Shown here: piece after piece, positions 18,101-27,840 of the stretch
Numbering within the stretch: position 1 is the first letter of the stretch
How the letters are laid out: the number at the start of each line of letters is the position of its first letter
From: Saprospiraceae bacterium
Lineage (GTDB): Bacteria > Bacteroidota > Bacteroidia > Chitinophagales > Saprospiraceae
Assembly (NCBI GenBank): GCA_016715245.1
Contig: JADKAS010000001.1
Coordinates: 558,001-622,000 of the forward strand
Reading direction: 5' to 3'
DNA length: 64,000 nt
Program-made: the position numbers and the translations under genes
The notes under the pieces: generated by a model
Databases searched by the model: none
Seen by the model: the letters and a program-made list of their open reading frames with translations, nothing else
Told to the model about the DNA's origin: nothing

Positions 18101-18915
18101 ACATAGGTTGACAACGAACCATATCCCCTTTCCATGTTTCTGCAACCAATCCATTTGGCCTCAGGGGCAACTCCAATAGTATCATTTGTAATATTTCCGA
18201 CCATCGTTCCCATAGTATGGGTACCGTGATTATGGTCGTCACAAGGTATGGATAGGGTATACCCGCAAGGGTTGTTACCTGAGTGCATAGGATGATTTTC
18301 ATCAATGGCATCATGCCAATTATAGTGGTGATTAGCTGTGATTCCATTCCATCCGCGGTACCTATCTCGCAATTGTTCATGATCCCATTTATATCCCGTA
18401 TCCTGACCACCGATGACGACATTTTGGCCCCGAAAACCCTGAGACCAGACTTGAGGCGCTTTTATGTTCTGTAAGCCATAGGTCACTGTTCTGTCGCTAT
18501 TTTTTTCCTTTTGAATATCAGCCATTATAAAAAGTCCATCTTCCATAATGATTTCAACTTCTTCAAAAGCAGCCAACTTTTTTATTAAGGCCTTATTTGC
18601 TTTAATGGCAAATGCATTTACAATATAATATGATCTATAATAAATTTGGTTTTGCTTTAAAAAAAGAGAAATAGAAGATTGTGACTTTTCTGCCACTTCC
18701 AGTAGCTCATTATAAACAAATTTTGTTTTATTTTCTTTGCCTTTTATGGTTTTGACCGCAGATATATCTGCTTTGGGTTTTAACACAACAAAAACAGATT
18801 TAAATTCATTTTCCTGTATATTAAGCAGTTTCGGATCAATTTTGGCCTGTCCGTAAACTTGCATGATGAAACTACTTAAAATTATAAAAAAGTTGACCCA
18901 AAATTTACTACACAT
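15170..18915 (-). CDS. Secreted subtilisin (S8) - GH9 cellulase fusion, frame-disrupted
   Basis: Two reading frames (18915-17038 and 17083-15170) form one ~1248-residue protein when one base is restored near 17069-17071. Order: signal peptide; inhibitor-like propeptide (~40-130); S8 protease with GGQDTGY (Asp172), NHGTHTMG (His230) and GTSMAGPH (Ser415); a cellulase N-terminal Ig-like domain (VDQFGYKPTE, ~496); then GH9 with YYYQRCG split across the break, GGWHDAGDY and the catalytic-acid region ITEPAIYYQS. Three ~45-residue beta repeats close the C-terminus (e.g. GLILRAPNNTLWRLYI). No clear T9SS tail is seen. It starts 12 bases after miaE and overlaps the convergent helicase end. Confidence 0.85.
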
Positions 18916-18927
18916 ACCTTATATATT

Positions 18928-19509
18928 TTAATGGATTCTGTCTCCCCTCAGTTCTCTGTTTTCCATGATTTTAGTTTCAAATTCTACCATTTCTTGCCAT
19001 CTTTTTTTAACGGCCTCATCGCCACAATACAATTTTGCCAAGTCAAGAAAAGTTTTATAATGACCGGCTTCAGAAACCATAAATTCGTGATAAAATTTTT
19101 TCAAATCCTCATCTGAAATGTGCAGGGAAAGAAGACGAAACCTTTCGCAACTCCTGGCTTCAATCATGCCAGATATAAGTAGTTTGTCCAGGAGTCTTTC
19201 TATTTCTTTTCCACCTTTTCGCTGAAACTTCATAAGTTCAATGACATAATCATCGACCCTTTTTTTTCCGAAGGAATAACCTCTGTTTTTTAGTTCTTTA
19301 ATTACTCTTCTAAAATGGCCCCATTCTTCAGCTACAATAGGTGTCAACTCTTCCACCAAATCAGTTTTATCCGGAAACTGTATTATCAAAGAAATACAAG
19401 TGGAAGCAGCTTTTTGTTCACAATAAGCGTGGTCAGTAAGAATCTCATCGATACTCTTTTCTGCAATATTCACCCAAAATGGGTCTGTGGCCAACTTTAA
19501 TCCCAACAC
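18928..19509 (-). CDS. miaE: tRNA-(ms2io6A)-hydroxylase MiaE
   Basis: 193 residues. A ferritin-like di-iron protein with the metal ligands of MiaE: DHAYCEQKAA (residues ~35-44), AEEWGHFRRV (~79-88), the EARSCERFRLL segment and SEAGHYKTFLDLA. It hydroxylates the isopentenyl side chain of ms2i6A37 in tRNA. The length fits the family. The start ATG touches the preceding gene's stop (overlap of one base at 19509), so it is read with the upstream secreted unknown. Confidence 0.93.
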   Translation of the reverse strand: MLGLKLATDPFWVNIAEKSIDEILTDHAYCEQKAASTCISLIIQFPDKTDLVEELTPIVAEEWGHFRRVIKELKNRGYSFGKKRVDDYVIELMKFQRKGGKEIERLLDKLLISGMIEARSCERFRLLSLHISDEDLKKFYHEFMVSEAGHYKTFLDLAKLYCGDEAVKKRWQEMVEFETKIMENRELRGDRIH

Positions 19510-20622
19510 TATTTTTGCCTATTTAAAGATTTGATACACTTATATTGATTCATTAATACATCAATTTCATAAATATTATATTTTTCAAAACCTGTTGACC
19601 ACATTAGCCCAACATGGTCTATCGGCACCTTATCTATTAGGTTTAACATTTCTTTTCCGACGTTAAACGTTAAATTATAAATTACTCTGCCGGAATATTC
19701 TTCTATACTTCCTCCTGAATTTTTTAGGTTTTTGAAATTAAGACGGATTCCATTAATAAATTCTATACGAAACATGTTGTTTTCAGGGATATTTCCGTAA
19801 GATTTTGCAGCATCTTTTGAATTAAGTATTAGTGTTAAGTCAAGATAATATTGGTTATTGATTTGTCTGAGTCTAATTTTTCCTTTCAATAAATTTTCAT
19901 TCTTTAAATAAGATTTCAGTCGTTCAGGAGTATACGTGAAAAATGGTGCAAAATCATTTTGTAATTCGATAGTTTTTGATTTTACAATTTCTGTGACTGA
20001 ACAATTTTTATCTGACTCAAGGATTATTTTCTTTATTTCAGGTTTATCCAAAACATCTGTTTTTCCTGTAATATCCAAGGTTACATTGCTTTCCGCTGGA
20101 GGCATCAGTGCCCGGTTTTGAATTATTTTTAAAAGATAATCTTTAGAATCAACATATTTTTTTAACCGCTCCCATTTTTTGTGGTTGGTTATGCTGTCAT
20201 TGACTACAATATGATCAGCTAATGTTTTATAATGAAGTGCATTGCTGTATAAATCTTCATTATCTTTAATTTTAATCCTCAAGTCCTTTAATTTCTTTTT
20301 ATTGTCGGAGATATGATTCAGATGATTTTTCTTCTTTTGCAATTTTTAAACTCAGGTTTGTAACATCCTGTTCCTTATGCAATAAATAGTTGGTGACAAA
20401 ATACTCAGCTTCAATGATTTTAGAAAATACCAGGTAATATCCGATTGAATCGGAAACATTCGGGCGTATAAGATGGACCATGACGGTGTCAACATCCGTG
20501 ACAAGACTATATACTCCATTCTCGTACAATTGAATTTTTTGTTTTCCTTCAGAATAAAGAATTTGTTGGCCGCTTACTAGAACAGAAAAACAAATAAAAA
20601 TAATAAGATAAAATATTCTCAT
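19509..20622 (-). CDS. Secreted protein of unknown function, frame-disrupted
   Basis: Two frames (20622-20299 and 20342-19509) overlap and probably form one ~370-residue protein; the shift lies at the T5 run 20326-20330, where one base too many (or two missing) would explain it. The N-terminus has a signal peptide ending VSGQQ. The first ~90 residues look like a beta-rich domain, the centre (SLKIAKEE through HISDNKKKLKDLRIKIKDNEDL) is a charged helix or coiled coil, and the C-terminal ~150 residues are mixed. I do not recognise the family. If the two parts were separate genes, the second would start at a TTG and lack an export signal. It precedes miaE. Confidence 0.55.
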
Positions 20623-20711
20623 AAAATTAATTCGGTATTTGTTTTCCTTTTTTGAAAGGTTTAGTGATTAAAATGGCAAAATATTCAAAAAAAGTTTTCC
20701 TTTTTGTGATA

Positions 20712-21491
20712 TCAAATACCTTTAAATAATGGTTTTCTTTTTTCAATGAATGCCCGGGATCCTTCTTTTGCATCTGAAGAACCTAAAGTAAAACCAAAGT
20801 CTTTATATTCTTCCTCAAAACCATTTTTAGTATTGTCAAAAAAATCGTTGACTAATGAAATTGTCTTTTTTATGGCTAAAGGACCTTTTGATTTTATTTT
20901 GTTCAACAAAGAAAGTGATAAATCAATTTCCCCGCCAGCTTCAGATATTTCATTGACCAATCCCCATTGTAAAGCCTGTTCTGCGGAAATCATTTCTCCA
21001 GTCAAAAGCATCTTCATTGCTTTTGTTTTTCCGATGTACTGTATCAGTCTTTGAGAACCGCCATAGCCCGGAACCAGACCAAGATTTACTTCCGGTTGTC
21101 CGAATTTGGCAGCAGGTCCTGCAATTCTTAAATGACATGCCATAGCAAGTTCACATCCGCCACCTAAAGCAAATCCGTTTACGGCAGCAATAACAGGTGC
21201 ATGAAATCTCTCTATCTTAAAAAATATATCCTGACCCCTTTTGGATAATTTTGCACCTTCCGAACTGTCAAAATCCATAAATTCCTTAATGTCAGCTCCA
21301 GCTACAAATGCCTTTTCCCCTGAACCTGTGATGACAACTCCTTTTACAGATAAATCATTATTGTATGTTGTAAAAAAATATTCCAAAGCATCAAAAACCT
21401 TTATATTTAAAGCATTTAATGCTTCAGGACGATTGATTTTTAAGATAAAAATATCGTCTGATCTTTCAACAATTAATTCAGGATAATCCAT
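20712..21491 (-). CDS. Enoyl-CoA hydratase/isomerase family protein
   Basis: 259 residues from the ATG at 21491. Crotonase fold: PEALNALN (residues ~21-28), GSGEKAFVAGADIKEF (oxyanion hole and CoA contact), FALGGGCELAMACHLRIA, and PEVNLGLVPGYGGSQRL with the catalytic Glu region. This is typical of short-chain enoyl-CoA hydratases in fatty acid or butanoate metabolism. A longer frame reaches 21533, but a TAnnTTTG box on this strand at 21513-21506 lies inside that extension, and the family length fits the shorter start. The exact acyl substrate cannot be told. Confidence 0.9.
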   Translation of the reverse strand: MDYPELIVERSDDIFILKINRPEALNALNIKVFDALEYFFTTYNNDLSVKGVVITGSGEKAFVAGADIKEFMDFDSSEGAKLSKRGQDIFFKIERFHAPVIAAVNGFALGGGCELAMACHLRIAGPAAKFGQPEVNLGLVPGYGGSQRLIQYIGKTKAMKMLLTGEMISAEQALQWGLVNEISEAGGEIDLSLSLLNKIKSKGPLAIKKTISLVNDFFDNTKNGFEEEYKDFGFTLGSSDAKEGSRAFIEKRKPLFKGI

Positions 21492-21505
21492 GCCTAATTT
21501 TTTTG

Positions 21506-21513
21506 CAAAGATA
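21506..21513 (-). promoter_or_regulatory. -7 box TATCTTTG for the enoyl-CoA hydratase gene
   Basis: Read on the minus strand, 21513-21506 is TATCTTTG (TAnnTTTG), 14 bases before the ATG at 21491. It supports the shorter start because the longer ORF would begin upstream of the promoter. Confidence 0.5.
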
Positions 21514-21589
21514 TGAATTTTCAAGGGATACAATAAACTTTTTTATATATAAACTGTATGATTATAAGATTTATTAAATCAAAGTCATT

Positions 21590-23442
21590 GTGAAAATTCC
21601 CATAGATATAAAATCAGGAAATGTTAAAAAATCTCCGGAGGTTAAAGATGTAATCATTGGAATTGATTTAGGTACCACCAATAGTCTGGTTGCTTACATT
21701 GATAATGGAAATGCTGTTGTAATTAAAGATCAGAATGGTGCTCATGCACTGATACCTTCTATTGTACATTTTACGGACAATAATGAGATTTTAGTCGGTG
21801 ATGATGCCAGGTTAAAAATGTTGACCAAACCTGAAAGAACTGTCAAATCAGTTAAAAGACTGATGGGGAAAAGTTATCATGACCTCAAAGATTTTGCCGT
21901 TAATTGCAGTTATGAAATCATGGATGGCGGGCAGGAGGAATTGGTAAAATAAAAATGGACGACCATTTTTATTCGCCAATAGAGTTGTCTGCTGAAATTT
22001 TAAAGGCGCTCAAAAAAAGGGCTGAAATCCATTTAAATGCCCCTGTTTACAGAGCTGTAATTACAGTGCCGGCATATTTTAATGATTCTCAAAGACAAGC
22101 GACAAGGGATGCTGGTAAACTGGCAGGCCTTGATGTATTGAGGATTATTAATGAACCAACCGCTGCAAGTCTTGCTTACGGAATAGGCCTTAATACGACA
22201 GATAGTGAAATTGTTGCTGTTTATGATCTCGGTGGCGGAACATTTGATGTTTCTGTTCTTCAGATTGAAAACGGAATATTTGAAGTATTGTCAACCCATG
22301 GAAATACCAGTCTGGGTGGTGATGATTTTGATCAGGAAATTGTGACGTTTTGGGCTAAAAAATCAGAACTTGTACGGCAGTTACTGAACACTTCTGAAGG
22401 CAAGGTAATATTATTGGATATCGCTGAAAAAGCTAAAATCCATTTATCAGAAAATGAAATATTCTACTCTGAAATGAATGGGATTGTATTTGAACTAAAT
22501 AAAAATCAATGGCATAAAATACTTGAACCATTTATCGAACTTACATTGTTATCCTGTAAACAGGCACTTCGTGACGCAGGTCTGAGCAAAAAAGATATTC
22601 AAAAAGTTGTTCTGGTTGGAGGTTCTACCAGGATTCCTGCTATAAAACAGAGTTTGTTTTCATTTTTGGTACGAAGCCGGATGACTCTATTCATCCGGAT
22701 GAAGCAGTTGCACTTGGTGCTGCCATTCAGGCTGATATATTGGCAGGAAACAGAAAAGACATTCTCCTTTTGGATGTGACACCCCTTTCTCTCGGAATTG
22801 AGACTGTCGGGGGACTCATGGATGTGATTATACCCAGAAATTCAAAAGTGCCTGTGAAAGCCGGCAGACAATATACAACTTCAGTTGATGGTCAGAAAAA
22901 CCTTAAAATTGCCATCTTTCAGGGAGAAAGGGATTTGGTTGAAAACAACAGAAAGTTGGGTGAATTTATCTTGAAAAATGTTCCACCTATGCCAGCTGGT
23001 TTTCCAAAACTGGAAATTAACTTTTTAATCGATGCTGATGGGATATTCAAAAGAACTCCGTTCAGAAAAAGAAGCAATTATAGAAATTAATCCTACCTAT
23101 GGAATTTCAGAAGAAAAAATGGCAAAAATGTTGCTTGAATCAATTCAGAACGCCACTTCCGATGCACAAATCAAATCTTTAATAGAATCAAAAGTGGAAG
23201 CCAACAATGTCCTTCTGGCAACAGAAAAGTTTTTGATTCAAAATGATGAAATCATGACTGAAGCAGAGAAATCAGAAATCAGAAGGCTGGCCAACCAATT
23301 GACATCACATGTAACTGCGGATAATAAAAACAATATCGAAACTTCCATGAAACTTCTCAACGAATTTGCTTCTCCTATTGCTCAAAGAGCAATGGATTCA
23401 CTTATCCAGCATTCCCTTCAGGGTAAAAATATCTACCCATAG
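21590..23442 (+). CDS. hscA: HscA-type Hsp70 chaperone, frame-disrupted in three places
   Basis: Four frame segments add up to one ~617-621-residue Hsp70. Visible parts: IGIDLGTTNSLVAYI near the N-terminus, VITVPAYFNDSQRQATRDAG, INEPTAASLAYG, DLGGGTFDVSVL, VVLVGGSTRIPA, DEAVALGAAIQADI and DVTPLSLGIETVGG, then the substrate-binding domain. Length and the NPTYGI segment favour the Fe-S cluster chaperone HscA over DnaK. Breaks 1 (21946-21949) and 2 (22663-22667) are each healed by one base in an A or T run. Break 3 (23049-23052) needs one base fewer, or an ~11-base deletion restored. The start is GTG at 21590. No other isc genes are nearby. Confidence 0.8.
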
Positions 23443-23513
23443 AACCTTACATGTTCTTGGGTTCGGATTAGTACGTCACGAGATTTTATTTTTTTTAATA
23501 CCTTTCATATTTG

Positions 23514-23521
23514 TATGTTTG
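23514..23521 (+). promoter_or_regulatory. -7 box TATGTTTG upstream of sbcD
   Basis: TATGTTTG fits TAnnTTTG and ends 20 bases before the ATG at 23541. It lies inside the longer ORF that begins at 23511, so that longer start is unlikely. Confidence 0.45.
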
Positions 23522-23540
23522 TGTATTTATTTCATACCCG

Positions 23541-24753
23541 ATGAAAATTCTTCATACAGCAGACTGGCATATTGGTAAAAACTTGTTAAAAGTTCCTTTG
23601 GATCAGGATTTTTTACATTTTTCTGAATGGTTAAAATCATATCTTTTTGAAGAAAATATTGATGTATTGATGGTTTCAGGAGATATTTTTGATTATGCCA
23701 ATCCATCACATCAGGATTTAAAAACCTACTATAAACTTTTAATTGACATTCAGAAATCAGGGGTTCAAACCATTATTACAGGAGGAAATCACGATTCACC
23801 GGGGTTATTAAATGGCCCAAGAGAAATTTTGAACTCTTTAAATATTACCGTTTTGGGCAGTTTTATTAGTGATCATCCTGAAAGGCATCTGGTGCCCGTT
23901 TATAAAAATAATGAATTGATGTGTATTGTCCTTGCTGTTCCTTACTTAAGGGAAAAGGACCTGAGAATGTCAAAATCAGCCAGCGAAAACATTTTCGAAC
24001 AAGACAATAGTGCTGCTGTTAAGGCCATTTATGATGAATTGACTTTATGGGCAAAAAAATTATATCCTGAAAATACCCCTCTTCTGGCTATGGGTCACCT
24101 TCATTTGTACGGAAGTCTGACATCTGATAGTGAAAGAGAAATTCATATTGGCAACCTAATGGGCTGCCTTCTCATATTTTTAATGAAAATATTGAATACA
24201 TTGCATTGGGACATATTCACAAACCTCAGAAAATAAAAGGCCTCCACCCTATTTATTATTCCGGGTCACCGATATTTCTTGATTTTTCTGAAAAAGACTA
24301 TTCGAAGCAAGTCATTTTGTTGGAATTAAATAAAGGAGAAAAAATTGAAATCAAAACTGTCCCGATACCCGGTCTCAGGAAAATGATAAAAATTGCAGGA
24401 AATATAGATATGGTAATGTCAAAACTTAAATTATTAGAGACCAAAGTTGAAGTATTGCCGACATTTGTCGAATTGGAAATAGAAGCTGGTGAAGATAGTT
24501 ACAACGATAAAAAAAAGGTTACAGAAATAGTTGAATTGTATGAGAATTCAACATCGTTTAAAATTCTGAAAACGCGAATTGTTAATGAAAATTTGGAATA
24601 TTCAATGCTGCATGATGATGTTCTTTTAAAAATTGAAGAAATGGATCCTCTACAGGTTTTTCGCCATTTATTGGAAGTCAGATCGATTCAGGGTGACAAA
24701 AATTGAAACTTGAAAAAGCTTATGTTGAATTATTGGAAGGTTTGTTGACATAA
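23541..24753 (+). CDS. sbcD: SbcD exonuclease subunit (Mre11-like), frame-disrupted
   Basis: Restored length ~404 residues, close to the E. coli protein. Metallophosphatase motifs are present: ILHTADWHIGKNL at the N-terminus, VSGDIFDYANPS, GGNHDSPG, MGHLHLYG and, after the first break, ALGHIHKPQKI. Break 1 is at the G3 run 24161-24163 (one G short). A second break at the A5 run 24698-24702 hides the true end: with one more A the frame continues KLEKAYVELLEGLLT to the TAA at 24751-24753. SbcD is the nuclease partner of SbcC, encoded next, and opens hairpins and protein-blocked DNA ends. Confidence 0.87.
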
Positions 24754-24763
24754 AAAGGAAGTT

Positions 24764-27763
24764 TTGAAAATAACAAAAATAGCCATAAAAAATATCCATT
24801 CCCTCAAAGGGTTTCATATTGTCAATTTTGAGGAGGAACCTCTTCTCAGTGCCGGTTTATTTGCCATTATCGGGCCTACAGGAGCAGGAAAGTCAACTTT
24901 GCTTGATGTCATTACATTGGCCCTTTTTAACAAAATACCCAGAATTGGATCTTTTTCAACACCTGAAATGGAAAAAATCGGATCAGTGGTCACCCATAAT
25001 ACGGATGACGCCTTGGCGGAAATAGAATATGTTATTTTTAAAAAAAAATACAGATCTACCTGGAAGATTCAAAAAAATTCGAAAGGCAACTGGAAAGATT
25101 ACGAAATGGAAGTCGCTTCTTTACCAGACAATATTTTAATTGAAACTAAAAAGTCTGAAGTCCCAAAAGTAAATGAACAAATGATTGGACTAAACTATGA
25201 ACAGTTTCGTAAATCTATTTTACTGGCTCAGGGAGAATTTGCTCAATTCCTGAAATCTGATCAAAACGAACGAGCAAAATTATTAATGGAAATTACCGGC
25301 TCTCAGATTTATCAGGAAATCGGAAAGGCCGCTTTTGAAAAATATAAAGAAAAACAAATAGAAAGTGAAAAACTGGAAAACACATTATTGTCCATACCCA
25401 AACTTACTCCTGATGAAGTAACTGAACTCAAAAATTTCCAACTCAAAACAGAAGAAAAAATTAAAGTTTTGAATGATAATATTGCAGATAAAAGTAATAA
25501 GGCAGAATATATTCAAAAAATGGTTAGTTTGACAAATCAGAAAACTGTTCTTGAAGGCAAATGGAAAATTTTAATAGCTCAAAAAGATTCTTTGCAACCT
25601 GAATATATAAAACTTCAAAAACATACATCTCTGATTCCATTCCAGAATGAAATTATTTCCTTTAATGAAATCAGTAACTTAAACAGGATATGGAAAGAAA
25701 AAAAAGAGACTCAGGAACAAAATAAAATAAATACCAATAAACAATTTGAAAATATTGCCAACATTCTTAAAAAAATATCAGGAAAGGAAATCACCGTAGA
25801 AAATGCCCATATTATATTACAGAATATTGAAAGGGAGTATAACGAAACTTTGCAAATACTTGAAAAAACACAAAAAGAAGGTACAGAAACAAAGGAAACG
25901 CTTCAAAAAAACCTTAACTGTATAATACAAAATAATAAAACGGAAATAGAGGAATTAATTTTGGAATCAGGTCAAAAACCGGCCATTTTATCAAAAGAAC
26001 TATTAAAATTTGAAGCAACAGATTCTTTTGATCTTGATAAGTTGAAGTCTGCGTTTGAAGAAGACAAATCCTTGTTGTCCGGGTTAACGTTGAAAAGAGA
26101 AAAAATAATTTCACTCTTAAAGATTGAAAAAAACCTGAATGAAATTGAAATCGGAATTCATCAGCAAAAGGCTGTGCTTGAATCCGGAATAGAAAAGAAT
26201 ATTTCTTTACCAATCGTTATTCAGAATTTGTCAGAAAAAATACAAGTACTGGAGCAGGATAAAGAAAAAAAATGGAAAATAACCGAATTAAAAACATTAC
26301 GTGAACAATTACAACCCGAAGAAGAGTGTCCGCTTTGTGGTTCAACCTCTCACCCTTTTTGTGACAATATCCGGATTTTAGATTACACAAAAGACAACCT
26401 TGAACTTGACGAACTCAAGATGGAGTTACAATTGAAACTTCAGCTACAAAGACAATGGAAAGAAGAGGAACAAAGGTGGTTGGGAATGATTCATTCCAAT
26501 GAACAACAGGTTCAAAAAATAAGTCAGGAACTTAACAATGGAATGCAGGACCTTGCAATACCAATTTTACAAGATGGTTTTGAGGATGTTCAATTGAAAA
26601 TATCATCTACACAAACCCATATGGAGGATGTAGAAAAGTCAATACAAAAAATATACATAAAGAACAGTCTTCTCTTACAATTACAGATTTTACAATTAAG
26701 GGAACAATATATTGAATTAAAAAATAAACTGGAAAAAACGGTAAAGGAAACTGATGCACCTTCTTTTTTTTCGGGTTTGAGAGAAACTCTTGAAATAGTA
26801 AAAAGTGAAATGATTAAATGTGTTTCATTGCTGGATGAAATCTTAAGAAATGTGAATGAAACAGATACCAAAGTTTTAATAAAGGAAAAAGAATTGTTGT
26901 TTAAGGTTCAAAAATTAGGCTACGAATCAATAGAAAATGCTTTAATAAATATACTTGATACAGAAGCGTTCAACAAAATCAATGAAAAAGTGCAAAAAGT
27001 TGAAAAACAAGAAATTGAATTAAATTCTTTGCTGAAGGAAATTGACAACCAGCTTTCAGCAATGAAAAACAGTGAATTGATTTTCGATCCTTTAAAATAT
27101 GATTTAATACTCGATGAACTCAATCAATTCAAAACTGAAAGAGATTTGTTGCTTACCCAAAAAGGGCAGTATCAACACAGAATGGCAGTGAATGATCATA
27201 ACATTAAGCTTTGGAGCCAAACCAATAAAGAGCTAACCGCATTAAAAAGTCAACATGAGGTTTGGGAACTGCTCAATGACCTTATCGGCGACAGAGAGGG
27301 AAAAAAATATTCTAAATTTGCTCAAAATCTGACGCTTCAGCACGTCATTAAGTATGCTAATCAAAGACTTGAAAAACTTACGGACCGATACAGATTGGAT
27401 TATACAGAAATTAAAGAAGATTTATTTATTATAGATCTTTATCAGGCAAATGTAAAAAGAAGTGTAAAAACACTTTCCGGCGGTGAATCTTTTTTGGTCA
27501 GTCTTTCTATGGCACTTGCACTTTCTGACATGGCTTCCAATAAAGTAAGAATTGAAAGTCTGTTTATTGATGAAGGATTTGGTACCCTTGATCAGGAAAC
27601 GCTTGACATTGCCATGGAAACAATGGAAAAACTTCAGTCTGAGTCAAACCGCACTATCGGGATTATTTCGCATGTTGAATCTCTCAAAGAAAGAATCATT
27701 ACTCAAATCCGTCTTCATAAATCTGCTTCAGGGTACAGTACATTTAAAGTTGTCACTCTTTGA
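24764..27763 (+). CDS. sbcC: SbcC exonuclease subunit (Rad50-like ATPase)
   Basis: 999 residues, unbroken. N-terminal Walker A GPTGAGKSTLLD (residues ~38-49), long coiled coils on both sides of a zinc hook CPLCG (~522-526), and C-terminal ABC signature LSGGESFLVSLSMALALSD with Walker B LFIDEGFGTLD. It forms the SbcCD complex with the upstream gene and drives ATP-dependent DNA end processing. The TTG start is preceded by AAGGAAG (24755-24761), one of the few good Shine-Dalgarno-like sequences here. It lies 10 bases after the restored sbcD stop. Confidence 0.93.
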   Translation: MKITKIAIKNIHSLKGFHIVNFEEEPLLSAGLFAIIGPTGAGKSTLLDVITLALFNKIPRIGSFSTPEMEKIGSVVTHNTDDALAEIEYVIFKKKYRSTWKIQKNSKGNWKDYEMEVASLPDNILIETKKSEVPKVNEQMIGLNYEQFRKSILLAQGEFAQFLKSDQNERAKLLMEITGSQIYQEIGKAAFEKYKEKQIESEKLENTLLSIPKLTPDEVTELKNFQLKTEEKIKVLNDNIADKSNKAEYIQKMVSLTNQKTVLEGKWKILIAQKDSLQPEYIKLQKHTSLIPFQNEIISFNEISNLNRIWKEKKETQEQNKINTNKQFENIANILKKISGKEITVENAHIILQNIEREYNETLQILEKTQKEGTETKETLQKNLNCIIQNNKTEIEELILESGQKPAILSKELLKFEATDSFDLDKLKSAFEEDKSLLSGLTLKREKIISLLKIEKNLNEIEIGIHQQKAVLESGIEKNISLPIVIQNLSEKIQVLEQDKEKKWKITELKTLREQLQPEEECPLCGSTSHPFCDNIRILDYTKDNLELDELKMELQLKLQLQRQWKEEEQRWLGMIHSNEQQVQKISQELNNGMQDLAIPILQDGFEDVQLKISSTQTHMEDVEKSIQKIYIKNSLLLQLQILQLREQYIELKNKLEKTVKETDAPSFFSGLRETLEIVKSEMIKCVSLLDEILRNVNETDTKVLIKEKELLFKVQKLGYESIENALINILDTEAFNKINEKVQKVEKQEIELNSLLKEIDNQLSAMKNSELIFDPLKYDLILDELNQFKTERDLLLTQKGQYQHRMAVNDHNIKLWSQTNKELTALKSQHEVWELLNDLIGDREGKKYSKFAQNLTLQHVIKYANQRLEKLTDRYRLDYTEIKEDLFIIDLYQANVKRSVKTLSGGESFLVSLSMALALSDMASNKVRIESLFIDEGFGTLDQETLDIAMETMEKLQSESNRTIGIISHVESLKERIITQIRLHKSASGYSTFKVVTL

Positions 27764-27815
27764 GACAATTTTTCATATATTATTACAAACTCTTTTAGTT
27801 TTCATATGACTTTGG

Positions 27816-27823
27816 TACTTTTG
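27816..27823 (+). promoter_or_regulatory. -7 box TACTTTTG upstream of the DUF3667 gene
   Basis: TACTTTTG fits TAnnTTTG and ends 17 bases before the ATG at 27841, giving a very short leader. The -33 region is poorly conserved. Confidence 0.45.
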
Positions 27824-27840
27824 TTTTATAAATACGATAA

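Noticed and set aside
21590..23442. hscA as a pseudogene
   Set aside because: All ATPase motifs are intact and neighbouring housekeeping genes show the same type of breaks, so decay of this gene alone is not supported.
23443..23513. Possible tRNA or structured RNA before sbcD (GGGTTCGGATTA)
   Set aside because: The T-loop-like stretch has no matching acceptor, D or anticodon stems.
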